Positions 6,855 to 14,292 of a DNA stretch of 14,474 nucleotides are shown here, piece by piece. The position numbers and the translations under genes are program-made. Numbering within the stretch: the stretch's first letter is position 1; every line of letters begins with the position of its first letter. The notes below the pieces were generated by a model. The model saw only the letters and a program-made list of their open reading frames with translations, did not search any database and had not been told where the DNA came from. The stretch comes from JALHTV01 sp049510055 (GTDB taxonomy: Bacteria; Planctomycetota; Phycisphaerae; SM23-33), in contig JBEKZI010000056.1 of the NCBI GenBank assembly GCA_049510055.1, positions 1 through 14,474 on the forward strand. Reading direction: 5' to 3'.

Positions 6855-6878
6855 GGCCTGCCTGCCGGCAGGCAGGCC
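6855..6878. repeat. Perfect 24-bp palindrome (CCTGCC-type repeat, copy 2)
   Basis: The left half GGCCTGCCTGCC (6855-6866) is the exact reverse complement of the right half (6867-6878). It lies between the convergent stops of the P1B ATPase (6844) and the ABC permease (6898), and overlaps the next palindrome by two bases. In RNA it forms a strong hairpin from either strand, so a bidirectional terminator or end-protecting role is plausible, although no T-tract follows. Confidence 0.85.
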
Positions 6879-6896
6879 TGCCTACCGGTAGGCAGG
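6877..6896. repeat. Perfect 20-bp palindrome (CCTGCC-type repeat, copy 3)
   Basis: The left half CCTGCCTACC (6877-6886) is the exact reverse complement of the right half (6887-6896). It shares its core with the repeat in the mcsA leader, 2.6 kb away, and abuts the 24-bp palindrome on its left. It ends one base before the stop codon of the minus-strand permease. Such short GC-rich palindromes scattered between genes behave like REP-type intergenic repeats. Confidence 0.85.
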
Positions 6897-6897
6897 T

Positions 6898-8295
6898 TCA
6901 GCGCGGAGCAACGGATTGCGTGAAGAAATGATGTCGAGTTTTAGGCAACAGCAGAATGAGCAGCACCGCTGCGGCGAGGACGGCGGTCAAAGCCGTCTGG
7001 GATCGCTGGATCGGCAGCCACGGCCATTGGCCGTAGGTCAGCCAGGCGGCCAGGCCGGCGGCGGCTACGACAATCGAGACGGCCAGCAAGACGCCGTAGC
7101 TCCACTTCACGCCGCGTGCGAACAAGGTCCACAAAATCCAGGCCCCAGCTGCGACGACCACGGCCGCGGATCGAACAACCAGGGCCTCCGGCGTGCGGAA
7201 GGCCGCCGTGGCCATGACGGTCACGACAGCCCACAACACGATGGCCAGGGCGGCCATGCGACCGGCCCAGGCCAGCAGGTTCACGGTCGCAGGCAGCGAG
7301 GCCGACGCGGTGGCCGCCTCCAGCGAGCGCCGCTGGAACAAGGCCGCCGCCACGGCCAGCACGCCCCCGATGTACAGCGCGCCATAGGCCGTCGCCCAGA
7401 CGATGTAATCGGCGGGAATGGCCTTCTCGCGCACCAGGGCGTCTTGCACGTCGAACAGGCGAAGATTGGGGACCAGCCAGCCCAGGACCTTCACGGCGGG
7501 ATTGGTTCCCTCGGAAGCGAACAAATACGGATGCAGGTAGCCCACCACCAGGACGCCGCCGCAGATCAGCAGTGTCATGACCTGGCCCAGCCGCGTGCTG
7601 GCCGCCACGGCCACGGCGGTGAAGACCATCACGGACAGGAACGTCATCAGGATGCCGGCGGGAAGTTGCCGGGGGATCTCAGCGCCGAAGGGAACGATCG
7701 TCCAGCCCTTGCCGACGAAGCCGATGACCGCCGCCGCCAGCGTCAGCAGCAGCAGGCTGGCGAATACCCCGGCCGAGGTGAACGTCCATCCGAACAGCAG
7801 GTTGCCCAGCATGGCGATCAGGATGGCGGCGCCAAACGCGGAAAGGCCCAGCACGAGCACCGGCCAGTCGAGGACGTTGGTGGCGTTGGACATCACGCCG
7901 TGCCGCACGGTCATCAGGAACACCAGCGTCGCCAGGTAGTACGCCACCGCGACGGCTGCCGCGACGCCCGCGAACTTGCCGGCCACGAACGTGGCGCGGG
8001 AGACGGGCTTGGAGATCACCGTCAGCGCCGTGCGGTCCTCGATTTCCCGGCTCAAGGCCGCCGAGGCGCTGAAGGCCGCCATCAGCAGCCCCGACACCAG
8101 CAGCGTGCTGATGCCCAGGTCCAGGAGCATCTTCTGGTCGCTGGCGCGGTAGTTGGCGTCGGGGTCCATGGTCCAGCCGGCCAGCGGCACGCTCAACACC
8201 AGCACGCCGAAGGTCACCAGGATCAGCACCACCGTGATTGGTTGACGGATCGTTTGGATGAACGTGTTCGCCGCGATGGCCAAAAATCGGGTCAT
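6898..8295 (-). CDS. ABC-2 type transporter permease
   Basis: This is a 465-residue, very hydrophobic protein with about ten to twelve membrane helices. The ABC-2 permease hallmark is SREIEDRTALTVISKPVSR (82-100) followed by ATFVAGKFAG, which corresponds to the E-x-E-x-x-T-L-x-x-L-S-x-P-V-S-R coupling region that contacts the ATPase. The N-terminus MTRFLAIAANTFIQTIRQPI resembles the start of the permease at 14293 (MRRIWAVTRQTFAQCLRMKV), so the two are probably paralogous partners. The C-terminal part (about 335-465) adds further helices. I chose ATG 8295 over an in-frame GTG at 8307 because GGAAA stands seven bases before the ATG. No ATPase adjoins it on this strand; the likely one is at 13148, in the divergent operon. 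The substrate is unknown. Confidence 0.87.
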   Translation of the reverse strand: MTRFLAIAANTFIQTIRQPITVVLILVTFGVLVLSVPLAGWTMDPDANYRASDQKMLLDLGISTLLVSGLLMAAFSASAALSREIEDRTALTVISKPVSRATFVAGKFAGVAAAVAVAYYLATLVFLMTVRHGVMSNATNVLDWPVLVLGLSAFGAAILIAMLGNLLFGWTFTSAGVFASLLLLTLAAAVIGFVGKGWTIVPFGAEIPRQLPAGILMTFLSVMVFTAVAVAASTRLGQVMTLLICGGVLVVGYLHPYLFASEGTNPAVKVLGWLVPNLRLFDVQDALVREKAIPADYIVWATAYGALYIGGVLAVAAALFQRRSLEAATASASLPATVNLLAWAGRMAALAIVLWAVVTVMATAAFRTPEALVVRSAAVVVAAGAWILWTLFARGVKWSYGVLLAVSIVVAAAGLAAWLTYGQWPWLPIQRSQTALTAVLAAAVLLILLLPKTRHHFFTQSVAPR

Positions 8296-8370
8296 GGGTG
8301 TTTCCACAAGTCTTGGTTTGACTTAATTTCTACGGGCCCCGGCGCGCCGGAGTTGTCCGTGGGCCGGTGG

Positions 8371-8400
8371 ATTGTAGCGCGGCGGGGTCGGTGTTGGCAA
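8371..8400 (-). promoter_or_regulatory. Candidate sigma-70-like promoter for the minus-strand ABC permease
   Basis: On the minus strand TTGCCA (8400-8395), an 18-base spacer and TACAAT (8376-8371) match the consensus at 5/6 positions each. Transcription would begin near 8364, giving a leader of about 70 bases. It lies in the 164-base divergent gap shared with the SPFH operon. Confidence 0.45.
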
Positions 8401-8412
8401 GATCGGCCGATC
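8401..8412. other. 12-bp perfect palindrome between divergent genes, possible operator
   Basis: GATCGGCCGATC is self-complementary and lies next to the upstream box of the minus-strand promoter and about 48 bases before the first SPFH start codon. Its position would let one dimeric regulator control both directions. A 12-bp palindrome is short enough to occur by chance, so this is weak. Confidence 0.2.
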
Positions 8413-8459
8413 CGCACCGCCGCGACGATTGAATTTTTCGACCGGGAGAAACAGCTGAG

Positions 8460-10766
8460 ATGAACGAAGCCAGACACGGAAAGAACGTTGCCATCGCCGG
8501 GGCGGTGCTCCAGGCGATCTTCACGGCCGTGATGGTGGGGATCTTCCTGGTGGTCAAGTCGCAGGCGGCGCTGTCGTGCCTGGTATTCCTGGCCGGCGGG
8601 GTGGGCGTGTGGCTGATGGTTGCGTTGTTGTTCTACGTCCGCCAGATGGAGCGCCGCGAGGCCAAGGAGATGGAGGAGATCGCCGCAGCCGCCAAGGCCG
8701 GCACGATCTTCGAGGAAGACACCGCCCAGCTTCGTCCCGCCGCGGCGCGGCTGGCCTGGACCGAAAAATGGGTCGTGCCCGTCTTTACCTTCCTGTGGGC
8801 GGGCTACCACGCGGCCTTGGGCGTGTGGATCGCCCGCGGCGCGGTGGCGGTTTTGAGGCAGGAATGGGGCCAGCCGGCGGCGGCAACCCCCGGCGCGGCC
8901 CAGGCGATGCTGTTCGCCACGTTGATCGCCTTCGTGGGCTTCCTGTTCAGCCGCTGGTCGCTGGGGATGGCCGGCGAGAACGCGTACCGTCCGTTGCGGG
9001 CGGCCGGCAGCTACCTGTTCGTCAACGTCCTGGCCATCGCCGCGACGGCCGGGGCCATGCTGGCCGCCTATCAGAGCTACGCCCAGGTGGACCTGGCCGT
9101 GGCCGCGGTCGTGCCGCTGGTCCAGATCGTCCTGGCGGCCGAGCTGGTGCTGAGCCTCCTGCTGGATTTCTACCGCCCGCGCATGGCCGAGCAGGAGGAG
9201 CGTTACAGCTTCGACTCCCGCTTGTTCAACTTCGTCGCCGAGCCCGGCCGCATCGGCCACTCCATCGCCGAAGCCCTGAACTACCAGTTCGGCTTCGAGG
9301 TCTCCAAGACCTGGTTCTACCAGCTCCTCAGCCGGGCGTTCGTGCCGCTTCTGATCGTGGGCGCCGCCGTGATGTTCGCCATGACCTCCGTGGTCATCGT
9401 CGAGCAGGGCCAGCGGGTCGTCGTGCTGCACTGGGGCCGGCCGGACCAAACCCATCCGCCGCTTTCACCCGGCCTGCACTTCAAGTGGCCCTGGCCGGTC
9501 GACACCGTGCGGCGATTCGACGTGGCCACCATCCATGAGGTAATCCTGGGCACCGGACGGGAGCGCACCGAACAGGAGCGCCAGGGGGCGATCGTTCAAA
9601 CGGGAACCTTCAAAGGCCGCGAACTGTACCTGTGGACCTCCGAACACGGGGCCCGGCAGGAGAACGACTTCCTGGTCGCCGTTCCGCCCGACGTCTATCG
9701 CACCGCCGGAGAGGACCATCGTCCGCCGGTGAGCATCATCAAGCTGGTCGTGCCCGTGCAATACGTCATCACCGACGTCTATAAATACGGCTTCAAGGTC
9801 GCCAACCCCGAAACGCTGCTGGAGGACGAGGCCTATCGGCAGATGGTCAGCTACTGCGCCAGCGCCACGCTGGATTCCCCCGTGGGCCTCCAGCAAGCCG
9901 ACCGTCCCGAGGCCATCATGACCTACGGCAGCACCCGGGCCGCCGGGGAACTTCAGAAACGCATCCAGGCCGCGATGGACAAGCTGGACCTGGGCGTGAA
10001 GATCGTTTACGTGGGCCTCTCGGCCGTGCACCCCCCGGCCGACGCGGCGGCGGCGTTTGAGGACGTGCTCAAGGCCGAACGCCAAGCCGACAAGACGCGC
10101 TATGAGGCCGAGGCCGCGGCCAATGAAACGCTCGCCCAGGTGGCCGGAGACCCCATGGCGGCGTTGAAACTGGCGCTGGCCATTCGCACGCTGGAGGAGC
10201 TGGAAGGGCTGTTCCACCTGCGCGACAAGCCCGCCGACTATCAAAAGACGCTGGGCGAGTACATCCGCCTGGCGGAGAACGATCTGAGCAGCCTGGACGA
10301 GGAACTGGCCCGCGACCGGCTACTGGGCCAGCAGATTTCCTCCAAGCTCCAGCTCCGTCAGGACCATCAGGATCACCTCCTGTTGCTGCGCCGGCTGGAA
10401 AAGTGGACGGACGTGGACTATTCGGTCCTGATGGCCGACGCCCGCCACCGCGCCGACGAGCTGTTCGACCAGGCCAGCGGCCAGCCCGCGGCGCTGGTAG
10501 CCCAGGCCGTCGATTACCGCTGGACGCGCGAGTTGGCCGAGCAGTCCCGCGCCACCGCCTTCAGCCGCGAATTACTGGCCTACCAGGCCAGCCCCAACAT
10601 CTACATGCTGGACCGCTGGCTGGACGTGTGGGACCAGGTCCTGCCCGGCATCACCAAGTACGTCCTGGGCGTGGACCGCGACAAGATTGAAATCTGGCTG
10701 AATTTGGAGCGCACCCCCGGCGTGCTGGAAGGCGCGCTGCCGATGACGCCGGAAACGAAGAAATGA
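8460..10766 (+). CDS. SPFH/Band 7 (HflK-like) protein with a multi-spanning N-terminal membrane domain
   Basis: The 768-residue product has two parts. Residues 1-240 contain about six membrane helices (near 10-32, 37-60, 104-127, 148-165, 185-205, 211-237), with a charged, possibly helical segment (RQMERREAKEMEEI, 61-74) between the second and third. A further anchor at 294-314 leads into an SPFH domain: EQGQRVVVLHWGRP (315-328), then PGLHFKWPWPV (337-347). The HflK-like end of the domain is visible as VGLSAVHPPADAAAAFEDV (518-536), followed by a long helical region (about 537-700) and FSRELLAYQASPNIYMLDRW (701-720). E. coli HflK has about 420 residues and one helix, so this is an enlarged form. 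The first gene of the operon; GGGAG lies 11 bases before the ATG. HflK-like proteins form cages and modulate membrane proteases, but its job here is unproven. Confidence 0.85.
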   Translation: MNEARHGKNVAIAGAVLQAIFTAVMVGIFLVVKSQAALSCLVFLAGGVGVWLMVALLFYVRQMERREAKEMEEIAAAAKAGTIFEEDTAQLRPAAARLAWTEKWVVPVFTFLWAGYHAALGVWIARGAVAVLRQEWGQPAAATPGAAQAMLFATLIAFVGFLFSRWSLGMAGENAYRPLRAAGSYLFVNVLAIAATAGAMLAAYQSYAQVDLAVAAVVPLVQIVLAAELVLSLLLDFYRPRMAEQEERYSFDSRLFNFVAEPGRIGHSIAEALNYQFGFEVSKTWFYQLLSRAFVPLLIVGAAVMFAMTSVVIVEQGQRVVVLHWGRPDQTHPPLSPGLHFKWPWPVDTVRRFDVATIHEVILGTGRERTEQERQGAIVQTGTFKGRELYLWTSEHGARQENDFLVAVPPDVYRTAGEDHRPPVSIIKLVVPVQYVITDVYKYGFKVANPETLLEDEAYRQMVSYCASATLDSPVGLQQADRPEAIMTYGSTRAAGELQKRIQAAMDKLDLGVKIVYVGLSAVHPPADAAAAFEDVLKAERQADKTRYEAEAAANETLAQVAGDPMAALKLALAIRTLEELEGLFHLRDKPADYQKTLGEYIRLAENDLSSLDEELARDRLLGQQISSKLQLRQDHQDHLLLLRRLEKWTDVDYSVLMADARHRADELFDQASGQPAALVAQAVDYRWTRELAEQSRATAFSRELLAYQASPNIYMLDRWLDVWDQVLPGITKYVLGVDRDKIEIWLNLERTPGVLEGALPMTPETKK

Positions 10767-10774
10767 ACTGACGG

Positions 10775-10792
10775 GCCCGCCGACGGGCGGGC
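10775..10792 (+). other. GC-rich stem-loop between the first SPFH gene and hflC-like gene
   Basis: GCCCGCC (10775-10781) pairs with GGCGGGC (10786-10792) around the tetraloop GACG. It sits in the 55-base spacer and is followed by an A-rich, not T-rich, stretch, so it is not an ordinary intrinsic terminator. It could slow exonucleases or mark a processing point that sets protein ratios. Confidence 0.45.
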
Positions 10793-10821
10793 GGACGAAA
10801 AAACCGCAGAGGAATGCAACG

Positions 10822-11763
10822 ATGAAGAAGCATTATGGAATGTTCCTGCTGGCCTTGCTGGTCGTGGTGCTGCTGCTGGGCAGCACCGTGGCCTATCAGG
10901 TGGACTTCAGCGAATACGCCCTGATCAAGACCTTCGGGCAGACCACCGCTCAGATCGACGGCAATCAGCAGGCGGGCTTGAAGTTCAAGTGGCCCTGGCC
11001 GGTGCAGCGGCTGGTCCGCTACGACGCGCGGACGTTCGTCTTCGAGGACACCTCCAGCGAGGTGGCCACCCGCGACAAGCAGAACCTGCTGGTCACGATG
11101 TACTGCGCCTGGCGGATCAACAAGCCGGCCCTGTTCAACCAGACCATTACCACCGTCGCCGCGGCCCAGGACCGCCTGCGCGACCTGGTCCGCAGCGCCA
11201 AGAAGGACGTCGTGGGCCGGCACAACATGGAAGACCTGATCAACACCGATCCGGCCAAGATGCAGATTCCTCAGATCGAGGAGCAGATCCTCCAAGCCGT
11301 CCGCCAACAGGCGATGGACAACTACGGCATCGAGGTCATCCGCGTGGGCATCAAGAGCCTGGGACTGCCCAAAGAGGTGACCACGGTGGTCATCGAGGCC
11401 ATGAAGGAAGAGCGCCAGCGCGACGTGCGCAAATTTGAGGCCGCCGGCGAGGCCCAGGCGACGGCCATCCGCGAGCGGGCCAAGGCCGCCAGCGGGCAGA
11501 TTCTGGCGTTCGCCGACCGCAAGGCCGCCGAAATCCGCAGCGAGGGCGACCGCGCCGCCGCGACGTATTACAAAGAGTTCGCCCGCAACGAGCGGTTCAG
11601 CATGTTCCTGCGTTCGCTGGAATCGCTCAAGACCGAGTTGCAATCCAAGGCCGTGATCCTTCTGGACGGTTCGGAACTGCCGGCGGTGGAGTTCTTCCGC
11701 ACCGGCCCGTCGACCAAGCGCTTCTCCAGTATCCCGCCGGGGGCGCCGGAACAGACCAAGTAG
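10822..11763 (+). CDS. hflC: HflC-like SPFH/Band 7 protein
   Basis: The 313-residue product matches HflC in length and layout: one N-terminal membrane helix (about 7-25, FLLALLVVVLLLGSTVAYQV), then the SPFH domain (YALIKTFGQ, 32-40; AGLKFKWPWPVQRLVRYDAR, 51-70; ATRDKQNLLVTMYCAWRI, 82-99). The C-terminal helical part is typical: GIKSLGLPKEVTTVVIEAMKEER (176-198), GEAQATAIRERAKA (209-222), SEGDRAAATYYKEFARNERF (240-259) and FLRSLESLK (262-270). In E. coli HflC pairs with HflK in a large periplasmic cage around the FtsH protease. Here it lies between two HflK-like genes, which suggests a hetero-oligomer of three subunits. AGAGGA precedes the ATG. The short tail after 290 is poorly conserved-looking. 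No ftsH is present in the window. Confidence 0.9.
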   Translation: MKKHYGMFLLALLVVVLLLGSTVAYQVDFSEYALIKTFGQTTAQIDGNQQAGLKFKWPWPVQRLVRYDARTFVFEDTSSEVATRDKQNLLVTMYCAWRINKPALFNQTITTVAAAQDRLRDLVRSAKKDVVGRHNMEDLINTDPAKMQIPQIEEQILQAVRQQAMDNYGIEVIRVGIKSLGLPKEVTTVVIEAMKEERQRDVRKFEAAGEAQATAIRERAKAASGQILAFADRKAAEIRSEGDRAAATYYKEFARNERFSMFLRSLESLKTELQSKAVILLDGSELPAVEFFRTGPSTKRFSSIPPGAPEQTK

Positions 11764-11781
11764 CGCGGAGCCACGATACTT

Positions 11782-13098
11782 ATGGGACTTTTAGACCATC
11801 ATCATCACCATCACGCCCACGAGGAGCCTGGAGGAGTCGTGCCCTCCGGGCCGACGAACCCCGCCTCCCAAAGCCTGGCCGAGGCGCTGCGGGTGAGTTT
11901 CCGCCTGCTGTCGGTCATTATGGTAGTGGTGCTGTTCTTCTACGTGCTCACCGGCGTCAAGAGCATCGAGAGCTCGCAGGTGGGCGTCAAGAAGGTGTTC
12001 GGGCGGGTCGTGGAAGTGGTCGAGCCGGGGCTGGCGTACACCTGGCCGTTCCCCATCGGCAGCATCGACGTCGTCAGCATTCGGGAAGAAACGCTGCCGA
12101 TCGACGACTTCTGGATGTTCGAAACGCCGCAACAGAAGTCTCAAGACCTGCTCAGCCGCGAGGTGACCTTCGCCGGCCTGGACCCCGCCCGCGACGGGGC
12201 GCTGCTGACGGGCGACCGCAACCTCCTGCACGTGCAGTTGAAGTGCCAGTATCGCATCGCCAAACCCCTGGATTTCCTGAACAATATCGCCGGCAGTGAA
12301 ACGGCGATCGGCGACGTGATCCGCTCGGCCGTGTGTCACGCGGCCATTCGCGCCGCGGCCGTCCAAACGGCGGATGGATTGCAGCGGACGGCAGGGATGA
12401 CCTTCGCCTCCGCCGTGCGGGCCGGCGCGCAGGACGAGTTGGACGCCTTCGGCAGCGGGATCGAGGTGACCAACGTTCTGGTGGTCCGTTCCACCTGGCC
12501 GATGGGCGCCTTGCAAGCCTACGTCGAGGCGCAAAACGCCGTCAGCAAGGCCGAGCAGACCAAGAACGCCGCCCGCGCCGAGGCTGAAAAGCAGCTCAAT
12601 AACGCCGTCGGGTCCAGCTACCGCACGCTGGTGGGCGACGTGGGCGGCGCGTCGGCGACGTCGGGGCCGACTTCCCGGCCCGCCGAGGAGAACCTGATCG
12701 CTCAATACGCCGCCGCGATGGCCGCGGGCGACCAGGCCGCTTCCGCGGCGCTGCTGGCGAAGATCGACGACGTGCTCCGCAGCCACGACACCGGCGGCCA
12801 GGCTGCTCGAATCATCGCCGAGGCCGAAGCCTATCGCACCACGACCATCCAACGCATCACGGCGAGGGTCCAGCGATTCCGCGAGCTCCTGCCGGCTTAC
12901 GAGAAAACCCCCGATATGTTGCTCCAACGCCTCTGGACCGACGTTCGCGAGTCGATCCTGAACTCGCCCACCGTCGAGAAGTTCTACCTCACCTTCGGCC
13001 CCGACAAGACGATGGTGAAAATCAATCAGGATCCCAACGTACTCGCCGAGATCCAACGGGCGTTGAAGGCCAAGGACGAAGAGAAATCCAAGGAATAG
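11782..13098 (+). CDS. hflK: HflK-like SPFH/Band 7 protein with a natural N-terminal histidine run
   Basis: The 438-residue product fits HflK in length. It opens MGLLDHHHHHHAHEE, six consecutive histidines and one more at position 13, in a short cytoplasmic-side leader before a single membrane helix (about 42-57, LLSVIMVVVLFFYVLT). SPFH landmarks follow: SSQVGVKKVFGRV (64-76), PGLAYTWPFPIGSID (82-96), and LLTGDRNLLHVQLKCQYRI (141-159), the classical HflK TGD motif. Then come YVEAQNAVSKAEQTKNAARAE (247-267), an Ala/Ser/Pro-rich insert (about 286-305), and the HflK-type end IIAEAEAYR (344-352), FRELLPAYEKTPDMLLQRLW (366-385). The gene starts 18 bases after hflC, with GGAG 11 bases before the ATG. 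The last strands (MVKINQDP) resemble HflK C-termini. Its neighbours point to a complex with the two other SPFH proteins. Confidence 0.88.
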   Translation: MGLLDHHHHHHAHEEPGGVVPSGPTNPASQSLAEALRVSFRLLSVIMVVVLFFYVLTGVKSIESSQVGVKKVFGRVVEVVEPGLAYTWPFPIGSIDVVSIREETLPIDDFWMFETPQQKSQDLLSREVTFAGLDPARDGALLTGDRNLLHVQLKCQYRIAKPLDFLNNIAGSETAIGDVIRSAVCHAAIRAAAVQTADGLQRTAGMTFASAVRAGAQDELDAFGSGIEVTNVLVVRSTWPMGALQAYVEAQNAVSKAEQTKNAARAEAEKQLNNAVGSSYRTLVGDVGGASATSGPTSRPAEENLIAQYAAAMAAGDQAASAALLAKIDDVLRSHDTGGQAARIIAEAEAYRTTTIQRITARVQRFRELLPAYEKTPDMLLQRLWTDVRESILNSPTVEKFYLTFGPDKTMVKINQDPNVLAEIQRALKAKDEEKSKE

Positions 13099-13099
13099 C

Positions 13100-13127
13100 C
13101 CCCTGGCCGCCCGCCGCGGCGCAGGGG
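13100..13127 (+). other. Strong GC stem-loop between the third SPFH gene and the ABC ATPase gene
   Basis: CCCCTG-GCCGC (13100-13110) pairs with GCGGC (13116-13120) and CAGGGG (13122-13127), leaving a 5-base loop and one bulged G at 13121: eleven base pairs. It begins two bases after the upstream stop codon and no T-tract follows. It may attenuate or stabilise the upstream part of the operon mRNA. Confidence 0.5.
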
Positions 13128-13147
13128 CGGAAGACCCGGAAGTCATC

Positions 13148-14290
13148 ATGGCTGAAACGAACGGCGCCGTCGTCGCGACCCGCAGGCTCACGAAGGTCTT
13201 TCGCGACTTTTGGCTTCGCGAAAAAGTGACCGCCGTGGCCGACCTGAACCTGGACATCCGTCCCGGGGAGGTCTTCGGGTTGCTCGGGCCCAATGGCTCG
13301 GGCAAGAGCACGACCATCAAGATGATCCTGGGGCTGCTGTTCCCCACGCGGGGGACGATCTCCGTCTTCGGGCGGCTGCCGACGGACGTGGCCATCAAGA
13401 GCCGCATCGGCTTCCTGCCGGAGGAATCGTATCTGTATCCCTTCCTGGACGCGCGGGAAACGCTGGACTTCTACGGGCGCCTCTTCCGCCAGCCGCGACG
13501 CCAGCGACATCGGCGGATCGACATGCTGCTGGAGATGGTGGGGCTGGGCAGCGTGGCCTATCGGCGGGTGGGGGAGTATTCCAAGGGCATGCAGCGACGG
13601 ATCGGGCTGGCCCAGGCGCTGATCAACGACCCAGACCTGCTGATCCTGGATGAGCCCACCAGCGGCATGGACCCCATCGGCACGCGACAATTCAAGGACC
13701 TCATCGAGACGCTGGGGCTGCGCGGCAAGACGGTGATCCTCTCCAGCCACCTCCTGGCCGACGTGGAGGACGTCTGCGACCGCGTGTGCATCCTCTACGG
13801 CGGCCGCCAGCGGGCCGAAGGCGACATCGCCGACCTGTTGGTCCGCCGCGGCCTGACGCAAATTACCACGCAACAACTCGACGAGCCGACTCTGGAAGCC
13901 CTCCGTCGCCAACTGGCCGCCGCGGGCAAAACCATCGTGGACGTGACCTCCCCGCACGACAAGCTGGAGTCACTGTTCCTTCGGATCGTGCAAGAGGCCC
14001 AGGACCAGCGCCTGGCCACCGGCGGGGCCCTGGCCGGCGGGCGGATGGCGGAATTTCTGCGCGGCCAGGCGCCGGAAGGCAGGGGAGAAAAGATACTCCA
14101 GCAACTCGTCGCCGCCGCCGAAGTCTCGCCGCCCGCCGCCGGGGCCGCGCCGCAGGCGCCCTCCTCCGCCCCCTCACCGTCGCAGACCCGGCAATCCGTG
14201 CTGGAGGAACTGCTGGGCAAGGACAAAGACCAAGGCCGGGGGCCAGGTCAGGGCCGGGGCAAAAAAACCCCGCCCTCCCAGGAGCCTTAG
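13148..14290 (+). CDS. ABC transporter ATP-binding protein with an extended C-terminal tail
   Basis: The 380-residue product energises an ABC exporter at the cytoplasmic face of the inner membrane. Motifs: Walker A GPNGSGKST (47-55), Q-loop region GFLPEESYLYP (88-98, with E in place of Q as in many ABC-2 ATPases), signature EYSKGMQRRIGLAQAL (143-158), Walker B LLILDEP (164-170), D-loop SGMDP (172-176) and His201 in SSHLL. The domain is of the ABC-2/CcmA type. Beyond about residue 230 a C-terminal region carries an acidic/basic helical stretch and then a low-complexity Ala/Pro/Ser/Gly/Gln tail ending in GRGPGQGRGKK, making it longer than the usual 240-310 residues. GGAAG precedes the ATG. It lies 49 bases after the third SPFH gene and 2 bases before the permease, so all are probably one transcript. 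Confidence 0.92.
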   Translation: MAETNGAVVATRRLTKVFRDFWLREKVTAVADLNLDIRPGEVFGLLGPNGSGKSTTIKMILGLLFPTRGTISVFGRLPTDVAIKSRIGFLPEESYLYPFLDARETLDFYGRLFRQPRRQRHRRIDMLLEMVGLGSVAYRRVGEYSKGMQRRIGLAQALINDPDLLILDEPTSGMDPIGTRQFKDLIETLGLRGKTVILSSHLLADVEDVCDRVCILYGGRQRAEGDIADLLVRRGLTQITTQQLDEPTLEALRRQLAAAGKTIVDVTSPHDKLESLFLRIVQEAQDQRLATGGALAGGRMAEFLRGQAPEGRGEKILQQLVAAAEVSPPAAGAAPQAPSSAPSPSQTRQSVLEELLGKDKDQGRGPGQGRGKKTPPSQEP

Positions 14291-14292
14291 CG

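Noticed and set aside
4227..6897. CCTGCC-type palindromes as a CRISPR array or IS ends
   Set aside because: Only three copies, two abutting and one 2.6 kb away, with no regular spacers; the genes between them (part of the pterin gene region and the metal ATPase) show no transposase or target duplications.
6916..8463. A 515-codon plus-strand open frame
   Set aside because: Antisense to the ABC permease; Gly/Gln/His/Arg-rich with no recognisable domain.
8292..9455. A 387-codon minus-strand open frame crossing the divergent gap
   Set aside because: It is antisense to the first SPFH gene and its composition is unlike a folded protein; it would also remove the promoter region of the permease.
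8460..13098. SPFH cluster as a plain hflKC locus controlling FtsH
   Set aside because: No ftsH, hflX or hfq lies nearby in the window, there are three SPFH genes rather than two, and the following genes encode an ABC exporter; a functional link to FtsH elsewhere remains possible.
11791..13407. A 538-codon minus-strand open frame
   Set aside because: Antisense to the third SPFH gene and the start of the ABC ATPase gene; composition and lack of motifs mark it as a shadow.
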